Assembly (NCBI GenBank): GCA_963575645.1
Contig: OY754464.1
Location: 81,070,948-81,134,947 of the forward strand
Direction of reading: 5' to 3'
DNA: 64,000 nt
From: Xanthostigma xanthostigma
Lineage: Eukaryota > Arthropoda > Insecta > Raphidioptera > Raphidiidae
The notes below the pieces were generated by a model that saw only the letters and a list, made by a program, of their open reading frames with translations, was not told where the DNA came from and ran no database searches. Numbering within the stretch: position 1 is the stretch's first letter; each line of letters opens with the position of its first letter. Position numbers and translations under genes: made by a program. Shown piece after piece: positions 35,801 to 45,717 of the stretch.

Positions 35801-38800
35801 GAAATTATATGGGTTCCGTTTTTTTGCCATTTGACTACGGAACCCAAAAATTGAAATGTTACGAATTACGAAGTACATAGCAACAAAAATATATTATCTG
35901 AGGTGAGCATAACGATAATTTTGCCTAACAAGCCGCCATTAATTTTAACTTAAAACCATATACTTTTATTCCATACTGAGCATAGGAATAAAATCGCAAT
36001 TGAACTATTAGGGTGCAAACATATACTTCTGTCTTTTTTTACGCCGTAAGCGCTGGCGTATCCAGGAGGGTAAAACAAGCACGGAAAACCTAGCTTAAAT
36101 TTTTCGAATTAGCCCCCTTTTGGGCCAAAAGCTGGGTACGCCTATGTTAACGTCATAGAAAAAGACAAAGTATTTGAAAGAGATACTTTATTCGGATTGA
36201 ATGCAAGTACACCAACCAATCCTATCATCGGAGAAATCAGGGAAATTCATCAAAGAAAGAGACGCAGATATATTCTCGATACGCTTTGTTGCGTACACTC
36301 ACCGCACATTGAGTAGATGGGCAATGATTCATGTAGGTGATTATTAAATATATGCTTAAAACAATTGAATACTCACTGGATTGTTTCCCGTAGACAGTTC
36401 TCTCTGCTAGATTTGTCATTTACTTTTTGTGCCATAAGTTTATATTTTTCTTTAGTTTTGTGGAGCGTATTTTCAACATCAGCTCTTTCTTTTTCCAGCA
36501 ATTTGTACTAAAACAGTTTTTCAAACATTATAAGAAAAAAATTTAGATTTAAATCAATTAAATAAATTCTGTATGTTTAGAATAATTGCTTTCGGACAAC
36601 CTGTATTTAAATATACGCTAGGAAAGTATCTTTTGACAAGCGACATTTGCACCCTCTCGTGTTTTTTTTTTTTTTTTAATTCTGGTTCAGCCAAAATCTT
36701 AGTGTCATATTATGTTATATGTGCATTTTAATAAGGATTAATTGTCGAATAAAATAGGGAAAAAGCTATCAAATCGGAAGTGCTGTGTTGTTGATTGTAA
36801 AGATACACCAACTAAACATCCAGAATTACAATTCCACCGTTTTCCTGGATTTTCTTATGAATTAGAGAGGAAAAAAAGGGACTGCAGCAGTACGTCGTCA
36901 AGGGTAATTAAATTTTATTTTACGTCTGTAATCATTATTAAATACATGAAAAAAATCATAATTGTTATTTTGTTAACAAAAATAGGATTTAAAAAAATTT
37001 ATAATTAAGAATAACGCTGGTTTCTATGGGTTTGTAAGTTTTGAGTGAACTAGATTTTAAAAAATCAAACACGAGATGGCGCAAAGATCGCATGTCAAAG
37101 ATCCTTTCCTAGCGTATAAACCAATAAAACACTTACATTTGACCAAAAGCTTTCTCTTTTTAACTCTTCTAATCTGTTTGTATGTGAATCCAACGACTGG
37201 ATCAACTGATATTTCTTCTCCCACTTTTTGAGGTCATTTTTTCTATCTTCAAATATCTATAAAAAAAAGTAAAGATAAACTGAATTTTCTATGCTTTTAA
37301 AATCACCCAATTTCAAATGACGTAAAATTTGCCAACTTACCAACTGTTTTTCTTTAATTTTATCACGGATTTCCCACCGATCCAAGCTGATCTTTTTGTA
37401 ATACTCGTTGATCGCTTCCATATTTATTGCTCGCATGTATAAGGTGTATAATTTTTTCGGATCGTTGCTATTCAGAAAATTACGAGACGTGTCCTGATTC
37501 AAAATGCAAACCGGGTTATCTACTTGTATGTTAAACGCCTCGGCAATTCGTGCTACTTCTCTGCCGGAATGACTGATGATTTTGCCTTATACATATTTAA
37601 AATAAATTAATTACGTATATAAGATCTATACTATTATATGTGTGTATTTAATGATGCATATATGTTTAAAAACTACGTATTTGATGAATTTTGATGAAAT
37701 TTTTTTAAGGAGGTTTATGCGTTACAGTCCCAATCAAAAGTAAGCCGAATTCTAAATGGGAACTTTTCCATAATAAATTTTTACAAAAGGTTATAAGTCG
37801 ATGATACTAATAAATTATTGTCATAAAGGCATAAATAAATATTTTTTTTAATGTTAATTATTTCAGTATTTTACTTAATGGACTAACTTTTGAATTTTTT
37901 GTACAAAGTTAGGTTAGAAAAAATAAATTTATGTAAACGTCTGTATTTTACATATTTTTTGCAGTAAATAATTAAAAAAAGAGATTAGAAGTAAGAAAAA
38001 TTAAAATTAAATCATTAAAAAGTTGAAAATTCAGTTAAAATTGTTAAAATAGTTAAGAATAAAAGTCCATAATCGAAAAGTGCTAAGGTTTAATTTTTTT
38101 TTTTATTGATTAAAAGTCTCCTATTTCAATTGGAAAAAATATTAAAATATGCGTAAGACATCAATGCTTTACATAGTTAGTTTTCGGAACTGCTGGTAAA
38201 CTTTGGTTATTTGCAAAAAAATAAAATGTACCGTTTGCATGCTAGGTTGACTTATTTTCCATAAGACTACATGTAAAAGTTTTTTTTTAATTTTTAACTT
38301 TATAAATCTCCTAATGATTTTGGATTTTTTACAGAAAATTTTGTCATAAAAAAATCTATTAAAAAAACTTTATTTCAGATTTTTTTCATTATCTTCGTAA
38401 AACGGCTCAACCTCCTTAAATCTTTCTAATGATTCCTGAATTGCTATAGGGTGTGTGCACGAAGCCTAGTAGCGCCGCTAGTGGGTAATAGAGAATTATT
38501 TAACTCATTTTTTATGGAAAAAAAACTTTAGTTGGCCATGATATGTCAAAAAAAATGTAATAAAGAAAACTGCTATTAATTTTATATACAATAAAATTCA
38601 GATTGTAAACCATTATATAAATAGCATAACATAAAAGGTACGTGAAAATTACAGTATAAACTCACTAATCCGGCACTTCGATAGATCGGCACGTCCAATA
38701 ATCCGGCACCCTCCGCCCACGCCTCCCTAGTGGAGAAAACATGTGCAAATTGGCAAAAGAATATGGTGTTGGGCGTGCTACTATACACGATCTTAAGAAA

Positions 38801-41165
38801 AAAAGGCAAAAGATAGTAGACCACGTCGACAATGGAATCGGGGCCAGGAAAGCGTAAAACACTATTCATTACCTATGACTTTTTCACTATAATCCAGTAA
38901 TTCGAACATTCCAATAATCCGGCACCCTCTGGTTTTTAATAGTGCCGGATTAGTGAGATTACACTGTATTTATTAATTATCAATTGTATACATGCAAAAA
39001 TTTGCTAGGTGTGTTGCAGAGAGAGAAAGGTAGAGATCTCTTACTTTAGAAGATTTAGACTATTATGAATAGAATTAAAGAGTTTACCCGATTCAGATTT
39101 AATTTTGTAACTGGATGAACCGCCGGAGCTAAAAGATCTGATCACCGTTATTTTCTTTCCGTAAGCTTTTGATTCGTATGTGCACGGACCATCGTTGCGG
39201 AGTGTTATTTCCACAAATGCAGAGTTCTGTCCGGTTTTAATAAATCCTATTGCAGAAGATTAAAACCAAAAATTAATACAAACAGCTTTCAACGTAAATA
39301 TATTGCCACAGTCAACTCTCTGCCTACTCGTCGGTATTAATGACAATGTCGAAACACCATTTAATTAAAAAAAATTGGTTGTCTGTAAAAGTCGGTTTAC
39401 AGACGATGGTTTTACGTGATAACGTCATAAAGAAACATTGATGAACTCTCTGACGTCACGCGAGAAGAGAGAGAAATGCGTACAAGCCGACGCTTGGGCC
39501 GATCGTGCCTCTCTATCGCTTATACCGCGCTCTCGCTTGCACGCTCAGGCTCAGGCGGAACGTGACACTTTTTCGTGCGTGCAGCCGGTGTTTCATCAAT
39601 TTATAAGACGTTATCACGTCAAAAAAAAGAAAATGTACCTTATATTAGATATTCAGCACAAAAAAGGGTCGGGGATAGCTCGAAGAGCACCGAGCACTGG
39701 ATTTAATGGAGAGAATTGCGTTTTCAACGGGAGTTAGGGAGAGACGACTGTATATATAAAAACAAATAAATAAACCTTTAATAGTATTTCCGCGGTTCGT
39801 GACGCTTGCACGACCTCCTAACCCGACGACCAGCGCAGTTAAAATTGCACTCTTGCCGCTTCCGTTTCTTCCGACTACAAAATTCACATTCCGATTGAAA
39901 CTCATTTCAAGTGCTTCGTGACACATAAAATTACGAACGTATATCCTCTCCACTGTGCCGCCGACCTAAAATAAACGGTAAAATACATCTATACTTTTGA
40001 TACTATTCAATATTTTTATAAATGTGTCACTCTGTATAACGACAAACGCCTTAAAACGTCGAAATGACTTAACTCTAGTTGGTCTACACCCCCTCTAAAT
40101 AACGACAACAATATGTCACCATTAATCAATAAACAGCACTTGTTTGTTATTTTGTTGCGTTGTTGTCGGAATCATGCGTATCGAAAATTCTAAAAAATTC
40201 GTTATTTTGTTTGTTGGGACGAAAAACGTCAGACAAAGATAACAAACTATACGCAATAAGCGTTGTAATTTGTGATAGTATGAATGTTTGTTGGTCTGTT
40301 GTAAATTTTATATATTATGAGTAAATACATATTATAGTAGTGCCGGCACTTCACATGGCTATTTGTATTTGTGTATTTGGCAAACAATTACCATGTGTGG
40401 ACAGTCTATTTGACAAAGTGTTGGCCTTATTTGCCTATTTGACAAATAAGGCCAATACCAAATACGCGTTACCGTGCGCTTATCGGTTTTTCAAGGCACA
40501 TCAAAGGAGTCAAATAGGCAAATAAACCGTCCACACAATGGCTATATTCAGAAGCGCACGCGCCGTGAACCTGTACGGACGTGCAGTATTTTTGTGTCTG
40601 TGCTGTGAGCGAGAACTGGAACAATTACTATTGAAAATGAATTGGGACAATGAAACAGTGCTAAAATTCCTGGAATTTTGAACCTTGCGTTCTGCTGCCA
40701 AATGTTTGTGTGTTTGTTATTTGACTGTCATGTGTGGATGGTCGTATTTGCCTCTATTTGCATGTTTGTCTTGAACGTCATATATTTTGCCAAATACAAC
40801 AAACACCCAATAGCGAACACAAATAGCCATGTGAAGTGCCACCATAAAAAAAAATATTAATGGATTATTTTTTCTCTCCATATAACGCCACAAAGTGCAC
40901 AGTCCCTTGAGTAACGCTATATAGAGTTTACACTGTAGCTCGAAAAATAAAAATAACGATTTATATAAATACTTACATCGTTTTCTAAGATATTTTCTGG
41001 TGAGTTTTCTATGTCGCTGTTATCGGAATTGTCTGATTGAAATATCGGTTCGCTTTGAGTGCTGGGTCCAGGTTGAGAATACAACGCGTCGTTATTATCT
41101 TCGCTGCGTCTCTTTTTGTTGTAAATCGATTGAGAATCAATAGGTTCCAATACATGTCGTTTCAT
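23880..41165 (-). CDS. SMC6: SMC6, structural maintenance of chromosomes protein 6, 17 coding exons
   Basis: ATPase arm of the nuclear SMC5/6 complex (homologous recombination, replication-fork stability). Exons in transcript order: 41165-40977, 39965-39776, 39246-39088, 37585-37341, 37256-37137, 36507-36377, 35764-35561, 34347-34013, 33409-33225, 33161-32851, 30575-30359, 29733-29563, 29415-29228, 28014-27735, 26491-26297, 25090-24957, 23910-23880. Sum 3,285 nt, 1,094 aa (human SMC6 is about 1,091). Walker A GRNGSGKS is at residues 95-102 after [19 protein letters not shown] follows in exon 4; [12 protein letters not shown] opens the hinge side; the signature LSGGERS is at 1006-1012, followed by the Walker B strand [10 protein letters not shown]. 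Exons 4-8 and 11-14 encode the two coiled-coil halves. Every junction keeps phase. Start: the first ATG ([10 protein letters not shown]) precedes an acidic, low-complexity N-terminus normal for SMC6. The protein ends [10 protein letters not shown]. Confidence 0.97.
23970..24136. mobile_element. Small palindromic MITE family K, copy 1
   Basis: Arms of about 60 bp: aactctgtt..aacctctctgc..aacggt..cagtcctgcgcagtagct and complement. Shares gaacggtaacagaaccgt with 44337-44506. In the last intron of SMC6. Confidence 0.75.
24166..24884 (+). mobile_element. Non-autonomous DNA element L, copy 1
   Basis: About 715 bp, highly similar to 37703-38420 in the same orientation. Ends ttttaaagagattgatgcgtta / aacgcctcaacctccttaaa look like imperfect TIRs. 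Both copies lie in SMC6 introns. Confidence 0.75.
25366..25697 (+). repeat. Retroelement tail, RTE-like
   Basis: From ctagcggcccgtcctggttt to gacacgagatttttata. Contains the 'aaaatcggttcagtggtttc' phrase usual in insect RTE-derived tails. A Tc1-type MITE is inserted just after it. Confidence 0.55.
25699..26269 (+). mobile_element. Tc1/mariner-type MITE family E, copy 2
   Basis: TIRs cagtatgtaaacacgtaagg / ccttacgtgtttacatactg with TA on both sides. Internal sequence carries the same decayed transposase words as 56099-56670 ([16 protein letters not shown]) but with a shift. In an SMC6 intron. Confidence 0.85.
26544..27073 (+). mobile_element. MITE family C, copy 2
   Basis: Longer version with internal 'cctcccaaaatttggtttca ... 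gcagccgttttcatgttgca' block, shared with 34791-35433 and 61461-62147. In an SMC6 intron. Confidence 0.8.
27131..27693 (-). mobile_element. P-like MITE family J, copy 2
   Basis: Reverse copy of 21278-21818 with the same THAP-start sequence on the minus strand. It ends 41 bp from SMC6 exon 14, so the 3' extension of that exon's frame is MITE-derived. Confidence 0.75.
28718..29171 (-). mobile_element. P-like MITE family J, copy 3
   Basis: Ends ctataggctgtgtgcacg / cgtgcacatagcccatag. Lies in an SMC6 intron, 57 bp from exon 13. Confidence 0.75.
29490..29548 (+). repeat. Repeat F 3' fragment
   Basis: ttattgaagagttctaatca, gacgttaatcaaagatttga shared with 12960-13010 and, reversed, 51301-51345. 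Ends only about 15 bp from SMC6 exon 12. Confidence 0.6.
29757..30270 (-). mobile_element. Composite fold-back element H, copy 3
   Basis: Reverse copy like 20274-20772. In an SMC6 intron. Frames at 29883-30071 and 30130-30351 are repeat sequence. Confidence 0.75.
30593..31924 (+). mobile_element. Non-autonomous Helitron, copy 2, split by a palindromic element
   Basis: Removing 30600-31459 and one TA restores tcatatattaatacgttaag at the 5' end. The 3' end has the gtgcgaat hairpin and CTAG|T. Body matches copy 1 with a few deletions. Confidence 0.75.
30600..31459. mobile_element. Long palindromic (fold-back) element with TA duplication
   Basis: Arms of about 365 bp, from caggtgagtcagaccacccg to its complement, almost identical, around a loop of about 120 bp. 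TA on both sides. No frames. Nested in Helitron copy 2, in an SMC6 intron. Confidence 0.85.
31925..32850. other. SMC6 intron sequence without recognised element
   Basis: The 60-codon frame at 32335-32517 has no family features. Nothing else stands out. Confidence 0.35.
33446..33962. mobile_element. hAT-type MITE with perfect 8-bp duplication and nested palindrome
   Basis: ATTACAAG at 33438-33445 and 33963-33970. Ends tagtgatgtgcc / ggcacatcacta, followed by gcggatacggat repeats. Middle holds a 113-bp palindrome (33564-33676: attgcacatcga...ctttggaaagaga). In an SMC6 intron, ending 43 bp from exon 8. Confidence 0.92.
34359..35500 (+). mobile_element. Non-autonomous Helitron, copy 3, split by MITE family C
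   Basis: 5' tcacatatattaatacgtta, 3' hairpin gtgcgaataattcgcac and CTAG|T. The 34791-35433 MITE sits in an A-rich run at the same point where copy 1 has ttaaaaaataattttg. In an SMC6 intron. Confidence 0.8.
34791..35433 (+). mobile_element. MITE family C, copy 3 (nested in Helitron)
   Basis: Complete long version of the family; ends as in copy 1 (4768-5168). Confidence 0.8.
35808..35858 (+). repeat. Retroelement tail fragment
   Basis: gggttccgttttt...gccatttgactacggaaccc, related to 2550-2597. Confidence 0.45.
36048..36148. mobile_element. Small MITE of about 100 bp
   Basis: Imperfect ends ctggcgtatccag / ctgggtacgccta. In an SMC6 intron. Confidence 0.4.
36612..37117 (+). mobile_element. 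THAP-bearing MITE family M, copy 1
   Basis: TIRs of about 55 bp (tatacgctaggaaagtatct ... ccctctcgtg / cacgaga...cctagcgtata). Inside, [32 protein letters not shown] is the N-terminal half of a THAP domain, stopping at a gtaatt donor-like site, so only the first transposase exon is kept. The start codon has become ATA here. Second copy 57179-57734. In SMC6 intron 5. Confidence 0.85.
37703..38420 (+). mobile_element. Non-autonomous DNA element L, copy 2
   Basis: Same as 24166-24884 (tgcgttacagtcccaatcaa ... ctcaacctccttaaa). In SMC6 intron 3. Confidence 0.75.
38444..38995 (-). mobile_element. P-like MITE family J, copy 4, interrupted
   Basis: Left end ctatagggtgtgtgcacg. Sequence runs to acgtgaaaatta, is broken by 38652-38966, and resumes tttattaattatcaattgta. 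The remainder is lost. Confidence 0.7.
38652..38966 (+). mobile_element. pogo-superfamily MITE with helix-turn-helix remnant
   Basis: TIRs cagtataaactcactaatcc / ggattagtgagattacactg with TA duplications. 38741-38858 reads [38 protein letters not shown]: the psq/CENP-B-type DNA-binding helix-turn-helix of jerky/Tigger transposases. Nested in a P-like MITE, in SMC6 intron 3. Confidence 0.88.
39375..39621 (+). mobile_element. MITE family C, short copy 4
   Basis: About 247 bp, nearly the reverse complement of 42868-43107. Subterminal inverted pair acgtgataacgtc...attgatgaa / tttcatcaat...gacgttatcacgt. The frame across it (39438-39737) is repeat. In SMC6 intron 2, 155 bp from exon 2. Confidence 0.85.
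40337..40847. mobile_element. MITE with cacttcacatggctattt ends
   Basis: Terminal repeats ggcacttcacatggctattt / aatagccatgtgaagtgcc; additional internal inverted words (tttggcaaacaattaccatg). Probably inserted in a pogo-like element whose right end is at 40860-40938. In SMC6 intron 1. Confidence 0.7.
40860..40938 (-). mobile_element. pogo-like element end, fragment
   Basis: Complement of cagtgtaaactctatatagc, gttactcaagggactgtgca and further, shared with 45034-45717 and 51480-51553. Confidence 0.55.
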
Positions 41166-41364
41166 TTTCGCAACTATAAAAATACACACTAATAATAATA
41201 AACAAATTTATTGTCGAAATCAGAGTGCAGTCTTCGATTTTCCACTTTGATCGATTAATAACAATTTAAATAGCAAAGCCGGCACATATTTGTAAAAAAT
41301 TTGAGTCCTGTGTAAAGATGATTTGCCGCTCCCTTTTTAATTTCATTTTCTCTACGTCCTACAC

Positions 41365-41643
41365 CAGGGGTCGGCAACCTTTTGAGACGGTAGAGCCAAA
41401 AATTACAATTTAATTTTTAAAGAGCCACTAAACATTTTCGTTTCAGTATTATAATATTTGCTTATATAAATCCGAGGACGACACGTCGCGACGGAGGCGG
41501 TGCGGGTGAGACGCGAGTGGAAATGACCGAGAGATAGACATGGTACTCAATCATGGATCGATTGGACGATTTTTAAGGGTTTATATATTAAAATAATTAT
41601 TTTTGGCGTATGGAACTGGAGAGCCGCAGGTTGCCGACCCCTA
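41365..41643. mobile_element. hAT-type MITE ('caggggtcggcaacc' ends)
   Basis: Ends caggggtcggcaacct / aggttgccgaccccta; flanks tcctacac and tcctacga (6 of 8). Internal gagagccgca and agagccact are typical of this common hAT class. Lies 200 bp upstream of the SMC6 start. Confidence 0.8.
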
Positions 41644-41649
41644 TCCTAC

Positions 41650-42860
41650 GAATTCCTTGTGTTGTTCCGCCCCGGATAAGTGCCATTTTTGCCAGGAGAG
41701 CCGTGTCCTTGGCTATAGGGAACATTATATCTCTCGAGAGCTGAGAAGTGAAACAACGTTATATAAAGTTTCTTTTTCTACCTGTCTATACGTTCGACAT
41801 ATTTTAAGTTGAAAACCGATTTCAATTTTAATTCTAGGAGTACATTAGACTATAATTTACCATCGCGATAAGGGATGGGGGCACGATGCATTTAATTTTA
41901 GAACACGAAAAGACTGGAGTACATTGTTTTTTTTTAATAATTGAGGATTTCATATTAAGTGTCTAAAAATTAATAACGTATGGAGTTTTTTCATCCTGGA
42001 ATTGTCTATCAATTTCCAAATAATTACATAGAAGCAAATATAATAAAAAAAGCGATGGACCGGAAACACACTTTACTCAAATATGTTTATCAATTTGGCG
42101 CCTTACATTTTGTTTTTTGGTATATTGGCGCTACTTAAAATATATTTGACATGTAATGTAAATAATACCTTAATATAATAAATAAAGCACAAAATCCAAT
42201 CACTTATATGATAATCATCAAATAACACTGCATCTTTAATACTTTTATAATAAAAAAATACATTAACTCGACAATAGAATGACACTTGTGACAACCTTTT
42301 CATACGAGTATTGGACTTTTAGTTTTTACATAATATAGGTTACCAGCACTGTTTATGTCATGCCGTCGAGAGACTCCAGTTTCAACCGATACAGATCCAA
42401 GCGTGTTGTTTCCTGTGCGGTTAGTTTTAGATATTTTCGAATTAAATACCACAGTCCACAATACGTTAAATTAAAACAACAAAGACTAAATTTTTGGATT
42501 GTTATTGGAGTGGTTTTGATGAGTGTTCGTGTATTCAGTTAAATTAATACGTTGATAATACAAATAATTTCGCGGTAATTTGTTATAAAGAAAAGTGCCC
42601 CGGTCTGTGTATTTAAATAAGACGTTTATTTTTAATATTAGGAGTAGCATAGCCTCCATTTTTATAAAACTATCAGACAATTTTTTTATAGGATAGCTGG
42701 TGGGATCCATGAAAACTGCACAATTCGAATTCGCGTAGATCGGAATTCATAAAACACTAGTTCATATAGAAGAAAGTTATGTAATAAAAATTATAGTTTC
42801 TCATAAAATCTAACAAATTCGTCTGAGGAGACGATTATTTCGTTCTTTTTTTACCGACAT
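41650..42860. other. Intergenic between SMC6 promoter and repeats; nothing assigned
   Basis: Several 60-75-codon frames on both strands, none with recognisable features. Confidence 0.3.
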
Positions 42861-42867
42861 TATTTTT

Positions 42868-43107
42868 TGACGTGATAACGTCTTATAAATTGATGAAACA
42901 CCGGCTGCACGCACGAAAAAGTGTCACGTTCCGCCTGAGCCTGCAAGCGAGAGCGCGGTATAAGCGATAGAGATGCACGATCGGCCCAAGCGTCGGCTTG
43001 TACGCATTTCTCTCTCTTCTCGCGTGACGTCAGAGAGTTCATCAATGTTTCTTTATGACGTTATTACGTAAAACTATCGTCCGTAAACCGACTTTACAGA
43101 CAACCAA
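42868..43107 (-). mobile_element. MITE family C, short copy 5 (reverse)
   Basis: Near-identical to the complement of 39375-39621. 240 bp. Confidence 0.85.
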
Positions 43108-43109
43108 TT

Positions 43110-44054
43110 TTTTTTTATTCTTTGCTTTGCAGTTGAAAAGAGCTCTTCCTCGCTATGTTTGTTTTCCAAAATTTTTAATCTTTAATTTGCAACTTATCAG
43201 AAACGGCGTAACTCTGAATTCGTGCAAGTCGGGGTATTAGAAAAATGATAAATAAATCCATAAACAGGTGCTGCGGACCTGTCTCAAGAATAATATAATT
43301 TGTTCACGTACGAGGCATGTAGTCATATTTGCAGCTTGACTTTGCGAAAATATCTCATTTTTTCCTCTTTTGTTTGAAAGTTTGTACTACTGAACTCATT
43401 TTTGGGCACTAAAAAATTATTTTGAAATATCGAAAAATGCTTGCCTATTATACATTGGTATACTTAGGTTTTTTTCATAATTTTTAACACTATTTAAAAA
43501 GATGACAATATGAAAATTTATGCAAAATTTGAAATGATAAAACAAAAGGCAGTACACAGTTGAGGTTAAAACCCGATTTTTATTGTCACATAAAATTTTT
43601 TACATAATTTTCATTAATATTAAATTATATACAGTATGATCTAAAAGAAATAACGTAATTATTTTAAAATCCTAAAATCTACTACATAACTTGTTTTGTC
43701 ATATTACAGAATAATTAATAAAACTTGACAATCATTTTTATGGCAATTTAAATTCAGTACAAATCTTGATTTGTAAATGTTTGTATTAGAATTACACTTT
43801 TCTCTTTGTCCAGCAGTATTAATCTTTATGAGTCATTTGATTTTGAGCATAAACACGATTAAAAGTGAGAGAAAAGTGTTTTTGAAGATCTAAATTAAAA
43901 AAAAAAAAAACAACAAGTATGATAGATTAAATGAAAACATAACTAGAAAGTTTTAACATTAACAAGCTGTCAAATTAGCGGCAACAACGTCCCAAATAAA
44001 TTGGCCGCTTAACAAATCATTACGAAAACAAACAAAGAACAATAACTTTCTGAT
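43110..44054 (-). other. Likely 3' UTR of the distal kenny isoform plus intergenic
   Basis: No element ends seen. Ends of transcription are suggested by minus-strand AATAAA at 43579-43584. Confidence 0.35.
43579..43584 (-). promoter_or_regulatory. AATAAA poly(A) signal for the distal kenny isoform
   Basis: Minus-strand AATAAA about 470 bp past the stop at 44055, which would give a 3' UTR free of transposon ends. I saw no canonical signal for the proximal isoform in the 300 bp after 46088. Confidence 0.35.
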
Positions 44055-44162
44055 TTATGGAAACATTTCAGACTCTAAACAACGGTTCACATGATATTCT
44101 ACAGCTTCGTATGTCGAGAATGCAAAATTACATTTTGGGCATTCGTACCGTTGCTGCGTTTG
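44055..44162 (-). CDS. key: Alternative last exon of the kenny gene, second CCHC zinc finger
   Basis: A phase-0 acceptor (minus-strand tttcag) opens an exon of 35 codons plus TAA: QTQQRYECPKC, NFAFSTYEAVEYH, VNRCLESEMFP. The spacing C-x2-C-x12-H-x3-C is identical to the upstream last exon 46186-46088, and both follow exon 8, which ends in phase 0. Because the upstream version ends in its own stop, the two are best read as mutually exclusive terminal exons, giving a 558-aa isoform here. CPKC matches the vertebrate NEMO finger more closely than CPIC of the proximal exon. AATAAA signals lie 470 bp further on. Confidence 0.78.
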   Translation of the reverse strand, partial: QTQQRYECPKCNFAFSTYEAVEYHVNRCLESEMFP

Positions 44163-44336
44163 CTGAAATAAACAATAAAATTAGATAAATCGACTACAGA
44201 TCATACGCTCTGTTGGTAAGATCGTTAGTAAATGACTGTAATGCAGTGACGGTGATAAGGGTTCTAGAGATTCCGCAGCACGAGTAGGATGGGGAGAGGG
44301 ATTAGGGGGCCTTCGATTAAAACTAACTTTACTTTA

Positions 44337-44506
44337 GGTTCGTTCCAAGCAGCCGCGAACGGTAACAGAACCGTACACAGTCTTGTTACTGCGCAAGACT
44401 GACTTGCGCACTAGCTCAAAAATCGATACTGCGCAAAACAGTATTGCGCGGTAACAAAAGACTGTGTACGGTTCCGTTACCGTTCGCGGCTGCTTGGAAC
44501 GAACCT
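44337..44506. mobile_element. Small palindromic MITE family K, copy 2
   Basis: ggttcgttccaagcagccgc .. gaacggtaacagaaccgt and complement; arms about 55 bp. Between the two alternative last exons of kenny. Confidence 0.8.
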
Positions 44507-44628
44507 TTTGTCTACAGTAACAACATTATCAGAAAATTTCACGTTCCATTGCTATCATGCTTTTTGTGACATTCAGTTTTGGGTTTAATTCGGATGGCGT
44601 TTCCATATCAAAACTATTAAAAATAAAA

Positions 44629-44809
44629 AAATAAAGAATAGTTACTTCTTATCACAACAGTTTTATTAGCGGATGTACATTTCGGGAGCTATGCTCTCAT
44701 TTTCAGCAAACACTAAACCAGTTTAGTGTTTCCTGAAAATAATAATATAGCTCCCGAAATGTACATCCGTTAATAAAACTGTTGTGGTAAGAAGTAACTA
44801 TTCTTTACT
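44629..44809. repeat. Inverted pair of hammerhead-like repeats
   Basis: Two copies, head to head, of a unit ctga...gagcatagctcccGAAATgtacATc (minus 44704-44668; plus 44733-44768) and downstream cgytaataaaactgttgt. See findings. Confidence 0.6.
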
Positions 44810-45033
44810 CTTTTATTTTTGTTTCAACCAAACCACAGTGCTCTTAATATTTGTATCAAAACTATTAATTGGATTTCCAATTTAATTTTTCATTGAAAAT
44901 ATTGAACTGTTGGTCAGTCAATGGCTTTATTAATAATACAAGCAAAACACTACTTCCGGCAAGGAGTATAAATTCACCATTTTATCCGGTAGTAACTACT
45001 AATAATTTGCGAACCAAAAAAACTTTTTAAATA

Positions 45034-45717
45034 CAGTGTAAACTCTATATGGCGAAATTCAAGGAACCGGGTATTTTATTGCGTTCTAAAGAGTTTTCGT
45101 TAAACGGAGAGTAAAAGAAAACAATATCATTTTACGAAGAAGTGGTTTTAATTTTGACTGAATTAAGTGAAAAGAAATTTACCTAACAAAATTACAATCT
45201 GTTAACTTTGTCGTTTTTTACTGTGTCAGTATTTTATTCAAATCTTGGAATATAGTGGGATCATCTTTGTTAAATAAAAATAATTTTTCTAATAATTTTG
45301 CGGCATGCAGAGCTTGTTCAGTGAAATTAATGTTTATTTGGAGTCTAAATAATGACGGATTGTTTCGTTATTGAGAGTGGTTGTTACGCTATATAGAGTG
45401 TTTTAATATATTTGGAACCCAAAGGAATGGTGAGACCTCTAGTGAGAAATGCGCCGAACTGTCCTAAGGGGAGTTTTTGACAGATAAACATTGATTTAGA
45501 AAAGCATGATGGAGGCTAACCTAAGCCTCATGCTTTTCTTAATCAATGTTTATCTTATGCTCCATAGTTTACCTGTCAAAAACCCCCCTTAGGACAGTTC
45601 GGCGCATTTCTCACCAGAGGTCTCACCATTCCTTTGGATTCCGAATGGGTAACAATATTTCTACGTTTTAAGGAATTTTTCTTTAAATAGAAGTTCGCTA
45701 TATAGAGTTTACAACTG
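45034..45717. mobile_element. pogo-like MITE with nested palindrome
   Basis: Ends cagtgtaaactctatatggc / gctatatagagtttacaactg with TA. Contains a 229-bp palindrome (45414-45642; arms with ggaatggtgagacctc ... gaaatgcgccgaactgtcct). Confidence 0.82.

Noticed and set aside
36742-37008. Host THAP-domain gene
   Set aside because: Enclosed by 55-bp transposon TIRs, start codon lost, and a second damaged copy exists at 57313.
38741-38858. Host psq-type transcription factor exon
   Set aside because: Sits exactly inside pogo TIRs with TA duplications.
39438-39737. 99-codon frame on the plus strand
   Set aside because: Antisense to SMC6 exon 2 at its end and family C MITE at its start; repeated at 42860-43045.
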